Below, one piece after another: positions 26,851-36,834 of a stretch of 64,000 bases of DNA (the stretch's first letter is position 1; the number at the start of each line of letters is the position of its first letter). The position numbers and the translations under genes were made by a program. The DNA lies in the NCBI RefSeq assembly GCF_022429645.1, contig NZ_CP092480.1, forward strand, positions 2,648,501 to 2,712,500, given 5' to 3'. The notes beneath the pieces are model-generated. The model worked only from the letters and a program-made list of their open reading frames with translations, did not search any database and was not told the DNA's origin. The DNA comes from Lutibacter sp. A80 (GTDB lineage Bacteria > Bacteroidota > Bacteroidia > Flavobacteriales > Flavobacteriaceae).

Positions 26851-26885
26851 AGAAACTCATTCTTTTGAATGGGTTTTTTTGTTTC
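26851..26885 (+). terminator. Rho-independent terminator after the cold-shock gene
   Basis: AAACTCATTC (26853-26862) pairs with GAATGGGTTT, with one wobble pair, followed by a run of T residues. Confidence 0.7.
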
Positions 26886-26993
26886 TAAAAATTTGTGAAT
26901 CAACACAGTTAACTATAAGATGTCTTATTGATAAATATCATATCAAAAGCACTGTTTTTTAATTAATTTAGTAGTTTAAATAAAAGTTTTGTA

Positions 26994-27521
26994 ATGAGTG
27001 AACGAATTGGTATTTTATATGCAACAGTCGATGGACATACAACAAAAATATGTAATGAAATTGTGAAACTAGCAGAAGAAAAAAATGTTGATATTCAATT
27101 ATTTACAATAGATGCTTTTACTAAAAATATTGCTGATTTCGATAAATTTATAATTGCTTCAAGTATAAGATACGGTGTTCATAATAAAGAAATAATAGCA
27201 TTTATAAAAAAAAATAAAACAGTATTAGATACTATAAAAACAGCATTTTTTTCTGTGAATTTAGTGGCTCGAAAACCAGAAAAAAACACTCCAGAAACCA
27301 ATCCGTATGTAGTTAAGTTTTTTAAAAATATAGATTGGAAACCCACTATTACTGAAGTTTTTGCTGGAATGTTAGATTATAAAAGATATAAACCTTTTGA
27401 TAGAATAATGATTCAGTTTATTATGTGGATGACAAAAGGACCTACCAATAAAAATATTAAAATAGAGTATACAGATTGGAAAAAAGTTGAAGCATTTGCT
27501 ATGCGTGTAATTAATTTTTGA
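26994..27521 (+). CDS. hemG: Menaquinone-dependent protoporphyrinogen IX dehydrogenase
   Basis: This flavodoxin-fold FMN enzyme oxidises protoporphyrinogen IX to protoporphyrin IX with electrons going to menaquinone. The 175-residue protein has the FMN-binding loop YATVDGHT. The HemG-specific insert SVNLVARKPEK is followed by TPETNPYVVKF, which aligns almost exactly with E. coli HemG. The motif YTDWKKVEAFA near the end also matches. HemG is best known from gammaproteobacteria, so transfer is possible. No other heme gene is adjacent. Confidence 0.92.
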   Translation: MSERIGILYATVDGHTTKICNEIVKLAEEKNVDIQLFTIDAFTKNIADFDKFIIASSIRYGVHNKEIIAFIKKNKTVLDTIKTAFFSVNLVARKPEKNTPETNPYVVKFFKNIDWKPTITEVFAGMLDYKRYKPFDRIMIQFIMWMTKGPTNKNIKIEYTDWKKVEAFAMRVINF

Positions 27522-27613
27522 TTTAAAATAAACCCTTTTTAATTATAATTATTTGTAAAACATCTATTTAACAGTGTTTTATAAAAATTAAGCCTCCCTT
27601 TTACTAAAAAACG

Positions 27614-27621
27614 TATATTTG
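27614..27621 (+). promoter_or_regulatory. TAnnTTTG element upstream of the PilJ-type kinase gene
   Basis: TATATTTG lies 193 bases before the ATG at 27815, which would imply a long leader. The rest of the 293-base gap holds nothing I can identify. Confidence 0.3.
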
Positions 27622-27814
27622 AAGCGTTCATAATTTATATAAGAATAAACTTAATTATCTAAGCTTTATTTTAACTATAATTTAGAACTTAATTGAATTG
27701 CTTAAAATACCTATTATTTAATTAAACTTTAAAAGTATTAGATATAGAGTTATTAAAAAAAAAGATTCTATAGTGTAATTTTATTTTAAAGAAGGCGCAT
27801 AACAATTCACCATA

Positions 27815-30412
27815 ATGAATAAATTAAATAAATTATTTAAAAATAGGTATTTAATATTTTTAATTACAATCATAATTTTATTAGCTCTAATGCTTTTGCT
27901 TGTTCAGAATAGTATTAGTTTACAAAAATCTGACGCACATATTATTAACGTTTCTGGTAAACAACGTATGTTAAGTCAGCGTATTACTAAACTTAATAAT
28001 ATTATAAAAACAACAAATAATATTGATTCAAAAATAGATGTTAACAAACTAAAATTACTGATTAAAGAATGGGAAGAAGCTACTAATTATTTGATTTTAA
28101 AGAATGAAAAGTATGGTAATAAAACTATCGATTCGTTATTTAAAGAAATTAAGCCTTATCAAAATAAAATACTAGAATACAGTAAAAGTATAATAAATAC
28201 TATTGAATCTGATAAAAGTGTTAAAGACTTAAAAGATCTTGAAGCTTTAGATTTGGCTTTTTTATCTACAATGGATACAATTGTAAATGAATACCAGAAA
28301 AGTGCAGAAAAAAAGCTTCAAAAGCTAGAAAATATACTGTATTTATTAGCTTTAATAGTTGTATTAATTTTAATTTTTCAGTTTATTTATATCATTAAAC
28401 CTGTTTACAAATTATATTTTCAAAAGAATCTAGATCTCCAAAAAACAAATCGTGAGTTAGTGCGTTCTCAAGAAAAAGTTCGCAATAATTTAAAAGAATT
28501 AAAACTGCTCAAAAATAAAATTGAAAAAGGAGCAGAATTAGGTAAAATTTTTATTGAACAAGCACCAAATGCTATTGCAATGTTTGATAAGGACATGAAA
28601 TATATAGCAGCTTCACATCGTTGGAAAGAAGATTATAAATTAACAGGTCAAGAAATTATAGGGAGATCTCATTATGAAATTTTCCCTGAAATAGGAGATG
28701 ATTGGAAGGAACACCATAAAGCGTGTTTAAAAGGAGCAATTAATAAATGCGATGAAGCACCATTTAAAAGAGCAGATGGCACTACACAGTGGCTTACTTG
28801 GGATGTGAGACCTTGGTATATTTCTAAAGGAAAAATAGGTGGATTATTAATGTATACTGCAGATATAACAACTATTAAAGAAAAAGATCAAGAAAGGTTA
28901 AGAATTGAAAAAATACTTTACAAAACCAATCAAATTGCACGTATAGGAACATGGGAAGTAAATCTAGTTGAAAATAAAGTTAATTGGAGTAGAGTAACTC
29001 GTGAAATTCATGACGTACCAGACGATTTTATACCTAATTTAAATACGGCAATTGAATTTTATAAAGAAGGAGAGAGTAGAATAAAAATTCAAAAGGCTAT
29101 TAATACAGCTATTGAAAAAGGAAAACCATTTGATATTGAATTAGAGCTTGTAACAGCAAAAGGAAATGTTGTTTGGACTCGCGCCATTGGTCAAGCTGAA
29201 TTTGAAAATGGAAAATGTATTCTACTTAATGGTGTTTTTCAAGATATTAACAAAGTAAAATTAGCAAAAGAAACATTAAATACTGTAAATGAAGAGTTAA
29301 ACGCAATATTAAATTCTGGGCCTATTTCTATAATTGGAACAGATAAAAATGGTTTAATAACCCATTTTAATAAAGGTGCCGAAAGCATGTTACATTATTC
29401 ATCTAATGAAATGATTGGATTAAAAACACCTGAAATAATTCATTTAAAAGAAGAAACTCTTAAAAGAGGAGAAGCATTATCTAAAAAATATAATAAAGAA
29501 ATAATAGGTTTTGATGTTCTTGTAGCAAATGCTAAACAAGGAGAATCAGAATCTAGAGAATGTACATATGTTAGAAAAGATGGAACTACGTTTCCTGTGC
29601 TTTCAGTTACAACAGCAATTAAAAATAACAAAGATGAAATTACAGGTTTTATTAAAATGGCAACAGATATTAGTGAGAGTGTGAAAAATCAAAAAATAAT
29701 TATTGATGCAAAAAATAATCTCGAAATTCTTACAAGAAAATTAACCAGTCAAAATAATCAGTTAGCAAATTTTGCACATATTACATCTCATAATTTACGT
29801 GCACCAGTAAGCAACCTTAATTCGTTACTTCAAATTTATGAAATGGCTGAAAGTGACGAAGAAAGAAGCATGTTGTTTGAAAAATTTGAAAAAGTAATTG
29901 ATCATTTAACTTCAACATTAAATACATTAGTTGATGCTATAAGAATTAGAGACGATAGTTCTAAAAATATTGAAAAAATATTATTTAAAGATATTTTAAA
30001 TAAAACAATGGAAATATTAACTGGTCAAATAATAGAGACTGAAACAAATATAACCAGTAATTTTACCAATGCGCCTAGTATTAGCTATAATAAAACCTAT
30101 TTAGAAAGTATCTTTTTAAATTTAATTACAAACTCTATTAAATATAGATCTACAGAGCGCGCACCAAAAATTACAATTGAAACAACTAATTTAAATGGCA
30201 GGATCCAGTTATCAATTACGGATAACGGTTTAGGGATAGATTTAAATAAACATGGTCATAAATTATTTGGGTTAAATAAAACATTTCATAGACATGCCGA
30301 GGCAAAAGGAGTTGGCTTATACCTTACCAAGGTTCAAATAGAATCTATGGGAGGAACAATTTCCGCAGTAAGTAAGGTTAACGAAGGAACAACATTTACA
30401 ATATTATTTTAA
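27815..30412 (+). CDS. PilJ-domain / multi-PAS hybrid-less sensor histidine kinase
   Basis: This 865-residue membrane kinase has a TM helix near residues 13-32 and a periplasmic helical domain with the type IV pilus/NIT-like signature SGKQRMLSQRITKLNN. A second TM follows near 176-196. Three PAS domains occupy about 240-350, 365-475 and 485-620. HisKA carries H659 in ITSHNLRAPVSN, and HATPase_c carries LITNSIKYR and DNGLGID. The RQR-type PilJ/NarX helix motif suggests a small-anion or similar ligand, which is inference. A single-domain response regulator follows after 8 bases. Confidence 0.9.
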   Translation: MNKLNKLFKNRYLIFLITIIILLALMLLLVQNSISLQKSDAHIINVSGKQRMLSQRITKLNNIIKTTNNIDSKIDVNKLKLLIKEWEEATNYLILKNEKYGNKTIDSLFKEIKPYQNKILEYSKSIINTIESDKSVKDLKDLEALDLAFLSTMDTIVNEYQKSAEKKLQKLENILYLLALIVVLILIFQFIYIIKPVYKLYFQKNLDLQKTNRELVRSQEKVRNNLKELKLLKNKIEKGAELGKIFIEQAPNAIAMFDKDMKYIAASHRWKEDYKLTGQEIIGRSHYEIFPEIGDDWKEHHKACLKGAINKCDEAPFKRADGTTQWLTWDVRPWYISKGKIGGLLMYTADITTIKEKDQERLRIEKILYKTNQIARIGTWEVNLVENKVNWSRVTREIHDVPDDFIPNLNTAIEFYKEGESRIKIQKAINTAIEKGKPFDIELELVTAKGNVVWTRAIGQAEFENGKCILLNGVFQDINKVKLAKETLNTVNEELNAILNSGPISIIGTDKNGLITHFNKGAESMLHYSSNEMIGLKTPEIIHLKEETLKRGEALSKKYNKEIIGFDVLVANAKQGESESRECTYVRKDGTTFPVLSVTTAIKNNKDEITGFIKMATDISESVKNQKIIIDAKNNLEILTRKLTSQNNQLANFAHITSHNLRAPVSNLNSLLQIYEMAESDEERSMLFEKFEKVIDHLTSTLNTLVDAIRIRDDSSKNIEKILFKDILNKTMEILTGQIIETETNITSNFTNAPSISYNKTYLESIFLNLITNSIKYRSTERAPKITIETTNLNGRIQLSITDNGLGIDLNKHGHKLFGLNKTFHRHAEAKGVGLYLTKVQIESMGGTISAVSKVNEGTTFTILF

Positions 30413-30420
30413 TACTTATT

Positions 30421-30837
30421 ATGAGAAAACCTTTTATAATATGTATAATTGATGATGATGAGATTTATCAATATACAATCACTAAAAACATAGAAACACA
30501 CAAATTATCTAGAAAACTACTTATTTTTTCAGATGGAGAAGAGGCATTGGATTTTATGATAGACAATGTTGGAAATAAGAAAGATTTACCAGATGTTATT
30601 TTTTTAGATATAAATATGCCAATAATGGATGGCTTTCAATTTATGGAAGAATATGTTAAGCTAGTTCCAAAAGTTGGAAAAAAAATAACTATTTATATGG
30701 TGTCTTCATCAGTTGATCCTGTTGATATTGAAAGAGCTAAAAAAATTAGTGAGGTGTCCGATTATATAATTAAACCTATTAATTCTAAAGAACTTAAAGA
30801 AATTATAAGTTCTTTAGAAGAAAAAGATAAAATCTAA
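30421..30837 (+). CDS. Single-domain response regulator (Rcp1-like)
   Basis: This 138-residue receiver domain has no output domain. The acidic pocket is IIDDDE (residues 9-14), the phospho-acceptor is D63 in FLDINMP, and K118 in IIKPI is the conserved lysine. The TM-type switch serine sits in MVSSS. It lies 8 bases after the PilJ-domain kinase and is very likely its partner, acting by protein-protein contact or by phosphorelay. Confidence 0.93.
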   Translation: MRKPFIICIIDDDEIYQYTITKNIETHKLSRKLLIFSDGEEALDFMIDNVGNKKDLPDVIFLDINMPIMDGFQFMEEYVKLVPKVGKKITIYMVSSSVDPVDIERAKKISEVSDYIIKPINSKELKEIISSLEEKDKI

Positions 30838-30911
30838 AGTTTATTGTATATTAGTAGTTTCGTTAAAAAAATAATAATAGTTGTAACCCCTAACTATAAA
30901 AAATAAAAGAG

Positions 30912-32870
30912 ATGATTAATCTCAATAGTAAACTTAAAAAGTTTGTAACCCCAAAAGTTGTGAAACAAACAATAATTATTGCTTGTACATTTAATTTAAT
31001 AATTAGTTTATTAGTTATTATTGGTTGGTTGTTTAATAGTTTAGAAATTTTAAAATTAATTTCTAACGGATTAACTATTAATTTTAACACAGCATTATTA
31101 TTTGTTATTTTAAATATTGCCATTCTTATTTACATTAAAAAAATCAAATTTTTTAAAATTATAAATATATTTCTAGTTAACGTAGTGATAGTTATAGCAC
31201 TATTAACTCTAAGCGAATATGCTTTTAATTTTGATTATTCTATTATACAAGATACTTTTTTAAGCAATTTACACGAAAGTATGTCACCAATTGCAGCATT
31301 GTGTTTTCTCCTTTTAGGAATTGCAATGTGGGGAATACAATCTAAAATGTTTCAAATAAAAAAATGCACTCAATATATATTGCTTTTAGTAATATTGTTT
31401 TCTGTAGTAGTTATAGTTGAATATATATTACAACTTTCCATAAAGCAGCAATCAAGCATTATTAATTTAATGGCTATATATCCTGCAGTAATGTTTTTAT
31501 TGATTTCAAGCACACTTTTTTTAAAAAATGGATCACAAGAGTTTTACAATTTGGTTTTTAGTAAACATACAGGAAGTGAAATAATAAGAGTAATGGTTCC
31601 CTATAATCTTATTATGATATTATTAATGGGTATTACTTTGCTGTTTTCTGTAAATAATAATCTAATAGACTTTAATTTTGGTTTCATAGTTTATAGTATA
31701 TTAGCTGTATTTGTGTCTATTATTTCTGTTATTATAGTTGCTTTTAAAATTAATAAGAGTGAAGTAGAGAGAGAAATTTATAAAAACTCATTGCATCAAG
31801 CTAATTTAGAATTAAATCAACTTAAACAAGCGTTAGATGAAAGTTCTATTGTAGCAATAACAGATGCAAAAGGAATTATAACCTCTGTAAATAATAAGTT
31901 TTGCGAAATTTCTCAATACAGCAGAGATGAACTTATTGGGAAATCTCATAAAATTATTAATTCTGGACATCATTCAAAAGCCTTTTTTAGAGATCTTTGG
32001 AGAACAATTAAAAGCGGAAATGTTTGGATTGGAGGCGTAAAAAATAGAGCTAAAGATGGTAGTTTCTATTGGGTACACACATCAATTATTCCATTTAAAA
32101 ATGAGAATGATGAAATTTACCAATTTTTTACAATTAGACAAGATATTACCAGGCTAACAATGCTTTCACATCAATATGAAAATTTACAACTTAAAAATAA
32201 AGAAATAGAACAATTTACATACATTGCATCACATGATTTACAAGAGCCATTAAGATCTATAAAAGGAATGGTTAATATTTTAAAACAAAAACAAATAGAT
32301 CAAATTGATGAAGTAACAAATAATTGTATCTGTTATATTGAAAGATCTACAGATAGGATGAGTAGCTTAATAAAAGGTCTTTTAGACTACTCGCGTATAG
32401 GTGTAAATAAAAAATTAGAAGTTGTAGATATTAACAACTTACTAAAATCATTAAAAAATGAGCTATCGGTTAGTATAAAAGATTCAGGTACTAAAATTTA
32501 TTTAGAAAATCTACCAACAATAAAAGCTTATAAAAATGAGCTTTATCTTTTGTTTTTAAATTTAGTTACAAACGCTATTAAATTTCAAAAAAACGATACA
32601 CATCCTCAAATTAAAATAACAGCCACTAAAAGTGGTCAATATTGGAAATTTTCAGTTTCAGACAATGGTATTGGTATTGAAAACATAAAAGATCGTAATA
32701 TTTTTGGAATCTTTCAGCGGTTAAATAGAAGAGGTAATTTTGATGGAACAGGTATTGGATTAGCACATTGTGATAAAATTATACATTTACATGGTGGGGA
32801 AATTTGGGCAGAATCTAAATTAGGAGAAGGATCAATTTTTTACTTTACAATACCAATAATTTTAAATTAA
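30912..32870 (+). CDS. Membrane PAS sensor histidine kinase
   Basis: This 652-residue protein has about eight hydrophobic helices in residues 15-290 (a MASE-like integral membrane sensor not assigned to a named family). A PAS domain follows near 300-415 (SRDELIGKSHKIINSGHHSKAF is split across it). HisKA carries H441 in IASHDLQEPLRS, and HATPase_c carries VTNAIKFQ, DNGIGIE and GTGIGLAHC. The SHDLQEPLR H-box is the phytochrome-like type. The gene lies 74 bases after the first response regulator and 5 bases before the second. Confidence 0.9.
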   Translation: MINLNSKLKKFVTPKVVKQTIIIACTFNLIISLLVIIGWLFNSLEILKLISNGLTINFNTALLFVILNIAILIYIKKIKFFKIINIFLVNVVIVIALLTLSEYAFNFDYSIIQDTFLSNLHESMSPIAALCFLLLGIAMWGIQSKMFQIKKCTQYILLLVILFSVVVIVEYILQLSIKQQSSIINLMAIYPAVMFLLISSTLFLKNGSQEFYNLVFSKHTGSEIIRVMVPYNLIMILLMGITLLFSVNNNLIDFNFGFIVYSILAVFVSIISVIIVAFKINKSEVEREIYKNSLHQANLELNQLKQALDESSIVAITDAKGIITSVNNKFCEISQYSRDELIGKSHKIINSGHHSKAFFRDLWRTIKSGNVWIGGVKNRAKDGSFYWVHTSIIPFKNENDEIYQFFTIRQDITRLTMLSHQYENLQLKNKEIEQFTYIASHDLQEPLRSIKGMVNILKQKQIDQIDEVTNNCICYIERSTDRMSSLIKGLLDYSRIGVNKKLEVVDINNLLKSLKNELSVSIKDSGTKIYLENLPTIKAYKNELYLLFLNLVTNAIKFQKNDTHPQIKITATKSGQYWKFSVSDNGIGIENIKDRNIFGIFQRLNRRGNFDGTGIGLAHCDKIIHLHGGEIWAESKLGEGSIFYFTIPIILN

Positions 32871-32875
32871 AAAAA

Positions 32876-33292
32876 ATGAAAAAAAAATTAAACTGTATTT
32901 TATTAATAGATGACGATGATGCTATTAACTTTATCCATGAGTGGGTAATTAATAAGGTAGGTTGCGCCGAAAAAGTTGAAAAGGTTGAGAATGGAATAGA
33001 AGCACTTGAATATTTAGAATCTGCAAAAGATGGTAAATATCCACAACCCGATCTAATTTTTTTAGATGTTAACATGCCTCGTATGAATGGATGGGAATTT
33101 CTTGAAGAATATCATAAACTCGATGAAAGTAAAAAAGGAAAAATAATATTAGTAATGTTAACATCGTCACTAAACCCTGCAGATATAGCTAGATCTAAAA
33201 ACATTGTTGAAGTAAATGATTTTAAAAATAAACCATTAACTATAGAATTAATGCAAGATATTCTAAAAGAATATTTTGAAGATTATTTATAA
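32876..33292 (+). CDS. Single-domain response regulator
   Basis: This 138-residue stand-alone receiver has the acidic pocket LIDDDDA, phospho-acceptor D64 in FLDVNMP and lysine K119 in FKNKP. It resembles the receiver at 30421 and lies 5 bases after its presumed kinase. The two kinase-receiver pairs therefore look like related modules placed in tandem. No DNA-binding output is present. Confidence 0.93.
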   Translation: MKKKLNCILLIDDDDAINFIHEWVINKVGCAEKVEKVENGIEALEYLESAKDGKYPQPDLIFLDVNMPRMNGWEFLEEYHKLDESKKGKIILVMLTSSLNPADIARSKNIVEVNDFKNKPLTIELMQDILKEYFEDYL

Positions 33293-33303
33293 TAACAATT
33301 TAT

Positions 33304-33311
33304 TATTTTTG
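33304..33311 (+). promoter_or_regulatory. TAnnTTTG promoter element for the PD40-like protein gene
   Basis: TATTTTTG matches perfectly, 17 bases before the ATG at 33329. Confidence 0.45.
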
Positions 33312-33328
33312 TAATTAAAATTGTTTCT

Positions 33329-34222
33329 ATGAAAAATAAACTAGTAATTATTGCACTTTTGTACATAAACTGTTTATGTGCTCAAGAAAGACAACTAATT
33401 AGTGAAAATAATGATTTAAGCTTATTTGAAACCTATATATCATTAAATTCTGAAGGAAATATATTTCCAACTATATATGGCGAAGGCCTTATTTACGCAT
33501 CAAATTATAAAAGTAATGATTACAAGCTTTTATATTCAGATTTAAAATCGGAGTCTCAAAAAATTAAAATCGGTTCAAAGTATAATTTAGGAGCAGCTGC
33601 TATTTTTAAAAATGAAATTTATTTTACTGGAATTACAAAAAAATTAAGCACTTCTGGAACCAATAATTTCACTATTTATAGAGGGATAATTGAAGATTTT
33701 AAGGTTAAAAAAATTAAGAGATTACCTGTTTGTAATTTAGATTTTTCGTACACGTATCCAACAATATCAAAAGATGGTAGTAAAATGTTGGTTGTTACTA
33801 ACGAAAAAGAGCATTTACATTTGTTAGAATTTATTAGAAATACTAATAACCAATGGGAAAAAGGTGAAGTTATTTATATTTCTCACCCAGAATTTGAGAT
33901 TATAAATCCAACTTTTTATAATGAAAACACCATCTATTTTGCATCAAATATTTATGATGGAGAAGTAACAGGCGTTGTTTATACCATGGATAACGAAGGT
34001 ATAAATCAAATAACGGAATTAATTAAAGAGCAAGGAAGTTTTAATATTTATAAAATTGAAAAAAATACTAATAATGGGCATTGGGGCATACCTATAAAAG
34101 TAGATCAGTTTAATTCAGATTTTGACGATTTAGGCGTAATTTTTATAAATAAAAACTCTGGGTATCTGAATTCATTCAGATACAGTGATGCTGATAATAT
34201 TTATTACTTCGAATTAAAATAG
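33329..34222 (+). CDS. Exported PD40/WD40-like beta-propeller protein, function unknown
   Basis: This 297-residue protein has a signal peptide (MKNKLVIIALLYINCLCAQ). It is followed by repeats of the TolB/PD40 type, for example YPTISKDGSKMLVVTNEKE, and later NPTFYNENTIYFASN. Such propellers usually bind proteins or glycans at the cell surface. There is no C-terminal peptidoglycan-binding or sorting domain, so the chain is shorter than the OmpA-PD40 proteins common in Bacteroidota. Its 3' end overlaps the convergent lactonase gene by 9 bases. Confidence 0.75.
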   Translation: MKNKLVIIALLYINCLCAQERQLISENNDLSLFETYISLNSEGNIFPTIYGEGLIYASNYKSNDYKLLYSDLKSESQKIKIGSKYNLGAAAIFKNEIYFTGITKKLSTSGTNNFTIYRGIIEDFKVKKIKRLPVCNLDFSYTYPTISKDGSKMLVVTNEKEHLHLLEFIRNTNNQWEKGEVIYISHPEFEIINPTFYNENTIYFASNIYDGEVTGVVYTMDNEGINQITELIKEQGSFNIYKIEKNTNNGHWGIPIKVDQFNSDFDDLGVIFINKNSGYLNSFRYSDADNIYYFELK

Positions 34223-35269
34223 TAAGCAAACAGGTGTTGGTGCATTAATACTGTGTAAAAAAGTTAATTCACCATTTTTTTTATTTACTTTATATACACT
34301 AATATTTTTACTTTTTTTGTTTGCAACTAATAAAAATTTGCCGTTTGGCGCTAATGTAAAATTACGTGGCCAATCTCCAGAAACACTAATATTTTGAATT
34401 TTTTGAAGTGTTCCATTTTTCTTATTTCTTTTAAAAACTACAATAGAATTTTCTCCTCTATTAGAACCGTAAATAAATTTTTCGTTTTTAGATAAATGAA
34501 TATCTGCACAAAAACTTTCTCCTTCAAAACTATTGCTTAAAGTACTTATAGTTTGAATGTTTTTATAGCTGTTTTTAATTTTTTTAAGAACGGTAACAGT
34601 AGAATTTAGTTCATTAATAACATAAATAAACGCACCTTTTTTAGAAATTTCAAAATGCCTTGGCCCAGCACCAGCTTCCATTTTATAATTCTCTTTTAGA
34701 CTGTAATTTCCTTCGTTTTCAACATAATGTGCTAAAAAATCGCGCCCTAAATCTGCAACAAATAAATTAGTATCTAAAAATTTGGCAGAATGCGTATGTG
34801 CTTTTTGGGTTTCAATATTGTGGTCAAATATTTGATAAGCTTCTTGTAAACTACCATCTTTTTCTATATTAAATACAGCAAAAGTTCCGCCCCCATAATT
34901 TGAAACTACAGCTTTGTCTCCTTTTTTATTTAGTTGTACATGGCAAGGTCCTTTACCGCCACTAGTTACTTTGTTAATTAGGCTAAGTGTACCATTGTTA
35001 GTTATGTTATAAGCGCTTAAAGTACTACCTTGATTGCTTTCACTAACAGCGTACAATTGTTTTTTGTCTTTAGAGAAAGTTATAAATGAAGGATTTACAG
35101 CTTCAATAGCTAAGTTTTTTTCACTTAACTCACCAGTTTTAGTATTGAAATTATACATATAAATTCCTTCACTATCTCCATCGGTATATGTACCAACATA
35201 CATGCGGACATTTTGGGAATAAGTTACCATACAAATACTCATTAATAAAACTGTTAGAGTTGTTTTCAT
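34214..35269 (-). CDS. Exported lactonase-family (YbhE/Pgl-type) seven-bladed propeller
   Basis: This 351-residue protein of the 6-phosphogluconolactonase (YbhE) family has a signal peptide (MKTTLTVLLMSICMVTYSQ). The first blade reads MYVGTYTDGDSEGIYMY. Later family hallmarks are GGKGPCHVQLN, THSAKFLDTNLFVADLGRD (in parts) and AGAGPRHFEISKKG. Because it is predicted to be exported, it is unlikely to serve the cytosolic pentose phosphate pathway and may act on other lactones. It is 7 bases downstream of an uncharacterised gene on the same strand. Confidence 0.87.
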   Translation of the reverse strand: MKTTLTVLLMSICMVTYSQNVRMYVGTYTDGDSEGIYMYNFNTKTGELSEKNLAIEAVNPSFITFSKDKKQLYAVSESNQGSTLSAYNITNNGTLSLINKVTSGGKGPCHVQLNKKGDKAVVSNYGGGTFAVFNIEKDGSLQEAYQIFDHNIETQKAHTHSAKFLDTNLFVADLGRDFLAHYVENEGNYSLKENYKMEAGAGPRHFEISKKGAFIYVINELNSTVTVLKKIKNSYKNIQTISTLSNSFEGESFCADIHLSKNEKFIYGSNRGENSIVVFKRNKKNGTLQKIQNISVSGDWPRNFTLAPNGKFLLVANKKSKNISVYKVNKKNGELTFLHSINAPTPVCLLF

Positions 35270-35276
35270 TTAGTTA

Positions 35277-35678
35277 TTATTTTATTAAAATACCTCGTTT
35301 GTTTAATAAAGGAATATTTCTAAGAGCGCTGTCTTTAATTGTATTTTTTTCAAATAAATATTTTTTATCGAACATTGCATTTCCTTCAAAAAAAGTAACA
35401 TTAAAAAAGTTTGAAAGTTTTAATACATCATTTTGTAAAAATTCAACTTTAGCAAAAGATTTTGCAGGTAGTTTTTCTATTTTATGTCTTAAAACAGCTG
35501 TTTCAATCATTTTATCATCATCATAACCCTTAGAAACTATCAATACCATTTCTAGGTCAACATCTTTGTTGTTAATTATATAGGCATTCCAATCTTCTGT
35601 TTTAAAATCTTGGTTGTATTCTTTAACAACAGCCATAAAAACATCGCTAACCTCTGGAATTTTAATGTCTTTTTTCAT
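35277..35678 (-). CDS. Conserved-looking protein of unknown function
   Basis: This 133-residue soluble protein has no signal peptide or membrane segment. It reads MKKDIKIPEVSDVFMAVV at the start and continues with an apparent beta-rich domain (DLEMVLIVSKGYDDD, then LRHKIEKLPAKSFAKVEFL). I do not recognise a named domain. From memory, similar proteins occur next to pheS in other flavobacteria, but that would need a database check. It lies 7 bases upstream of the lactonase gene and 116 bases downstream of pheS, with a repeat in between. Confidence 0.7.
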   Translation of the reverse strand: MKKDIKIPEVSDVFMAVVKEYNQDFKTEDWNAYIINNKDVDLEMVLIVSKGYDDDKMIETAVLRHKIEKLPAKSFAKVEFLQNDVLKLSNFFNVTFFEGNAMFDKKYLFEKNTIKDSALRNIPLLNKRGILIK

Positions 35679-35712
35679 AAATAATTTAGTTAAATAAAAT
35701 AAGATATTATTC

Positions 35713-35785
35713 TAAACTCGTTTCAGAATCTAAGAATTGTCAGTTCAAATTTTGATAAGAAACTGAACTTATTTCAGTTTAACAA
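35713..35785. repeat. Degenerate fragment of the dispersed repeat (copy D, inverted)
   Basis: On the minus strand this gap contains GATTCTGAAACGAG and a hairpin of the form CTGAAATAAGTTCAG. Both resemble the internal units of the elements at 17803 and 58643. No terminal repeats are recognised. It lies directly downstream of pheS and could act as its terminator. Confidence 0.45.
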
Positions 35786-35794
35786 TTTCAATAT

Positions 35795-36814
35795 TTAAAT
35801 TACAGATTTAAATTGTTCTAAAAAGCGTACATCGTTTTCGTAAAACATTCTAATATCTGGTATTTGGTACAATAGCATTGCAATACGTTCAATACCCATT
35901 CCAAAGGCGTAACCGCTGTACACATCTGGATCTATATTTGCATTTTTCAATACATTTGGATCAACCATACCACAACCCATAATTTCTAACCAACCAGTAC
36001 CTTTTGTAATTTTATAATCGGTTTCGGTTTCTAATCCCCAATAAATATCTACTTCGGCACTTGGTTCTGTAAATGGGAAATAAGAAGGGCGTAAGCGTAT
36101 TTTAGATTTTCCAAACATTTCTTTAGTGAAATACAGTAAGGTTTGTTTTAAATCTGCAAAAGAAACGTCTGTGTCTATGTATAAACCTTCTACTTGATGA
36201 AAGATACAGTGTGCACGTGCCGAAATATCTTCATTTCTAAAAACTCTTCCCGGAGAAATAGTTCTAATTGGTGGTTTATGATTTTCCATATAACGTACTT
36301 GTACAGAAGAAGTATGTGTACGCAATAAAATATCTGGATTTGTTTCAATAAAAAAGGTATCCTGCATATCACGTGCTGGATGGTATTCCGGTAAATTAAG
36401 TGCCGTAAAATTATGCCAGTCATCTTCAATTTCAGGACCTTCAGAAACTGTAAAACCGATGCGAGAAAAAACATCAATAATTTTATTTCTAACAATAGAT
36501 ATTGGGTGTCTAGAGCCTAATTCTATCGGTTCTTCAGGCTGTGTTAAATCACCATAAACACCTTTTTGTTCATTTGCATTTTCTAAGCTGTCTTTAAGTT
36601 GATTTACTTTATCTTGAGCAGCGTTTTTTAGTGTATTTAATGCCTGACCAAATTCTTTTCTTTCGGCAGGAGCTACATTTTTAAATTCAGCAAATAAATC
36701 ATTAAGTATGCCTTTTTTACTTAAAAATTTAATTCTAAAAGTTTCAATTTCATCTTTGGAAGTTGCATTAAAAGCAGCTACTTCACCAATCAATTCTTTT
36801 ACTTTGTCCAACAT
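35795..36814 (-). CDS. pheS: Phenylalanine--tRNA ligase alpha subunit
   Basis: This 339-residue catalytic subunit works with PheT to charge tRNA-Phe. It has an N-terminal coiled-coil (about residues 1-85) and then the class II core. The core contains SRHPIS, the motif 2 region [34 protein letters not shown] (in parts) and motif 3 [16 protein letters not shown]. The length matches bacterial PheS. pheT is not in the window. A TAAATTTG element lies 20 bases upstream on the minus strand. Confidence 0.96.
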   Translation of the reverse strand: MLDKVKELIGEVAAFNATSKDEIETFRIKFLSKKGILNDLFAEFKNVAPAERKEFGQALNTLKNAAQDKVNQLKDSLENANEQKGVYGDLTQPEEPIELGSRHPISIVRNKIIDVFSRIGFTVSEGPEIEDDWHNFTALNLPEYHPARDMQDTFFIETNPDILLRTHTSSVQVRYMENHKPPIRTISPGRVFRNEDISARAHCIFHQVEGLYIDTDVSFADLKQTLLYFTKEMFGKSKIRLRPSYFPFTEPSAEVDIYWGLETETDYKITKGTGWLEIMGCGMVDPNVLKNANIDPDVYSGYAFGMGIERIAMLLYQIPDIRMFYENDVRFLEQFKSVI

Positions 36815-36834
36815 TTTTATATAAAATTAGAGTG

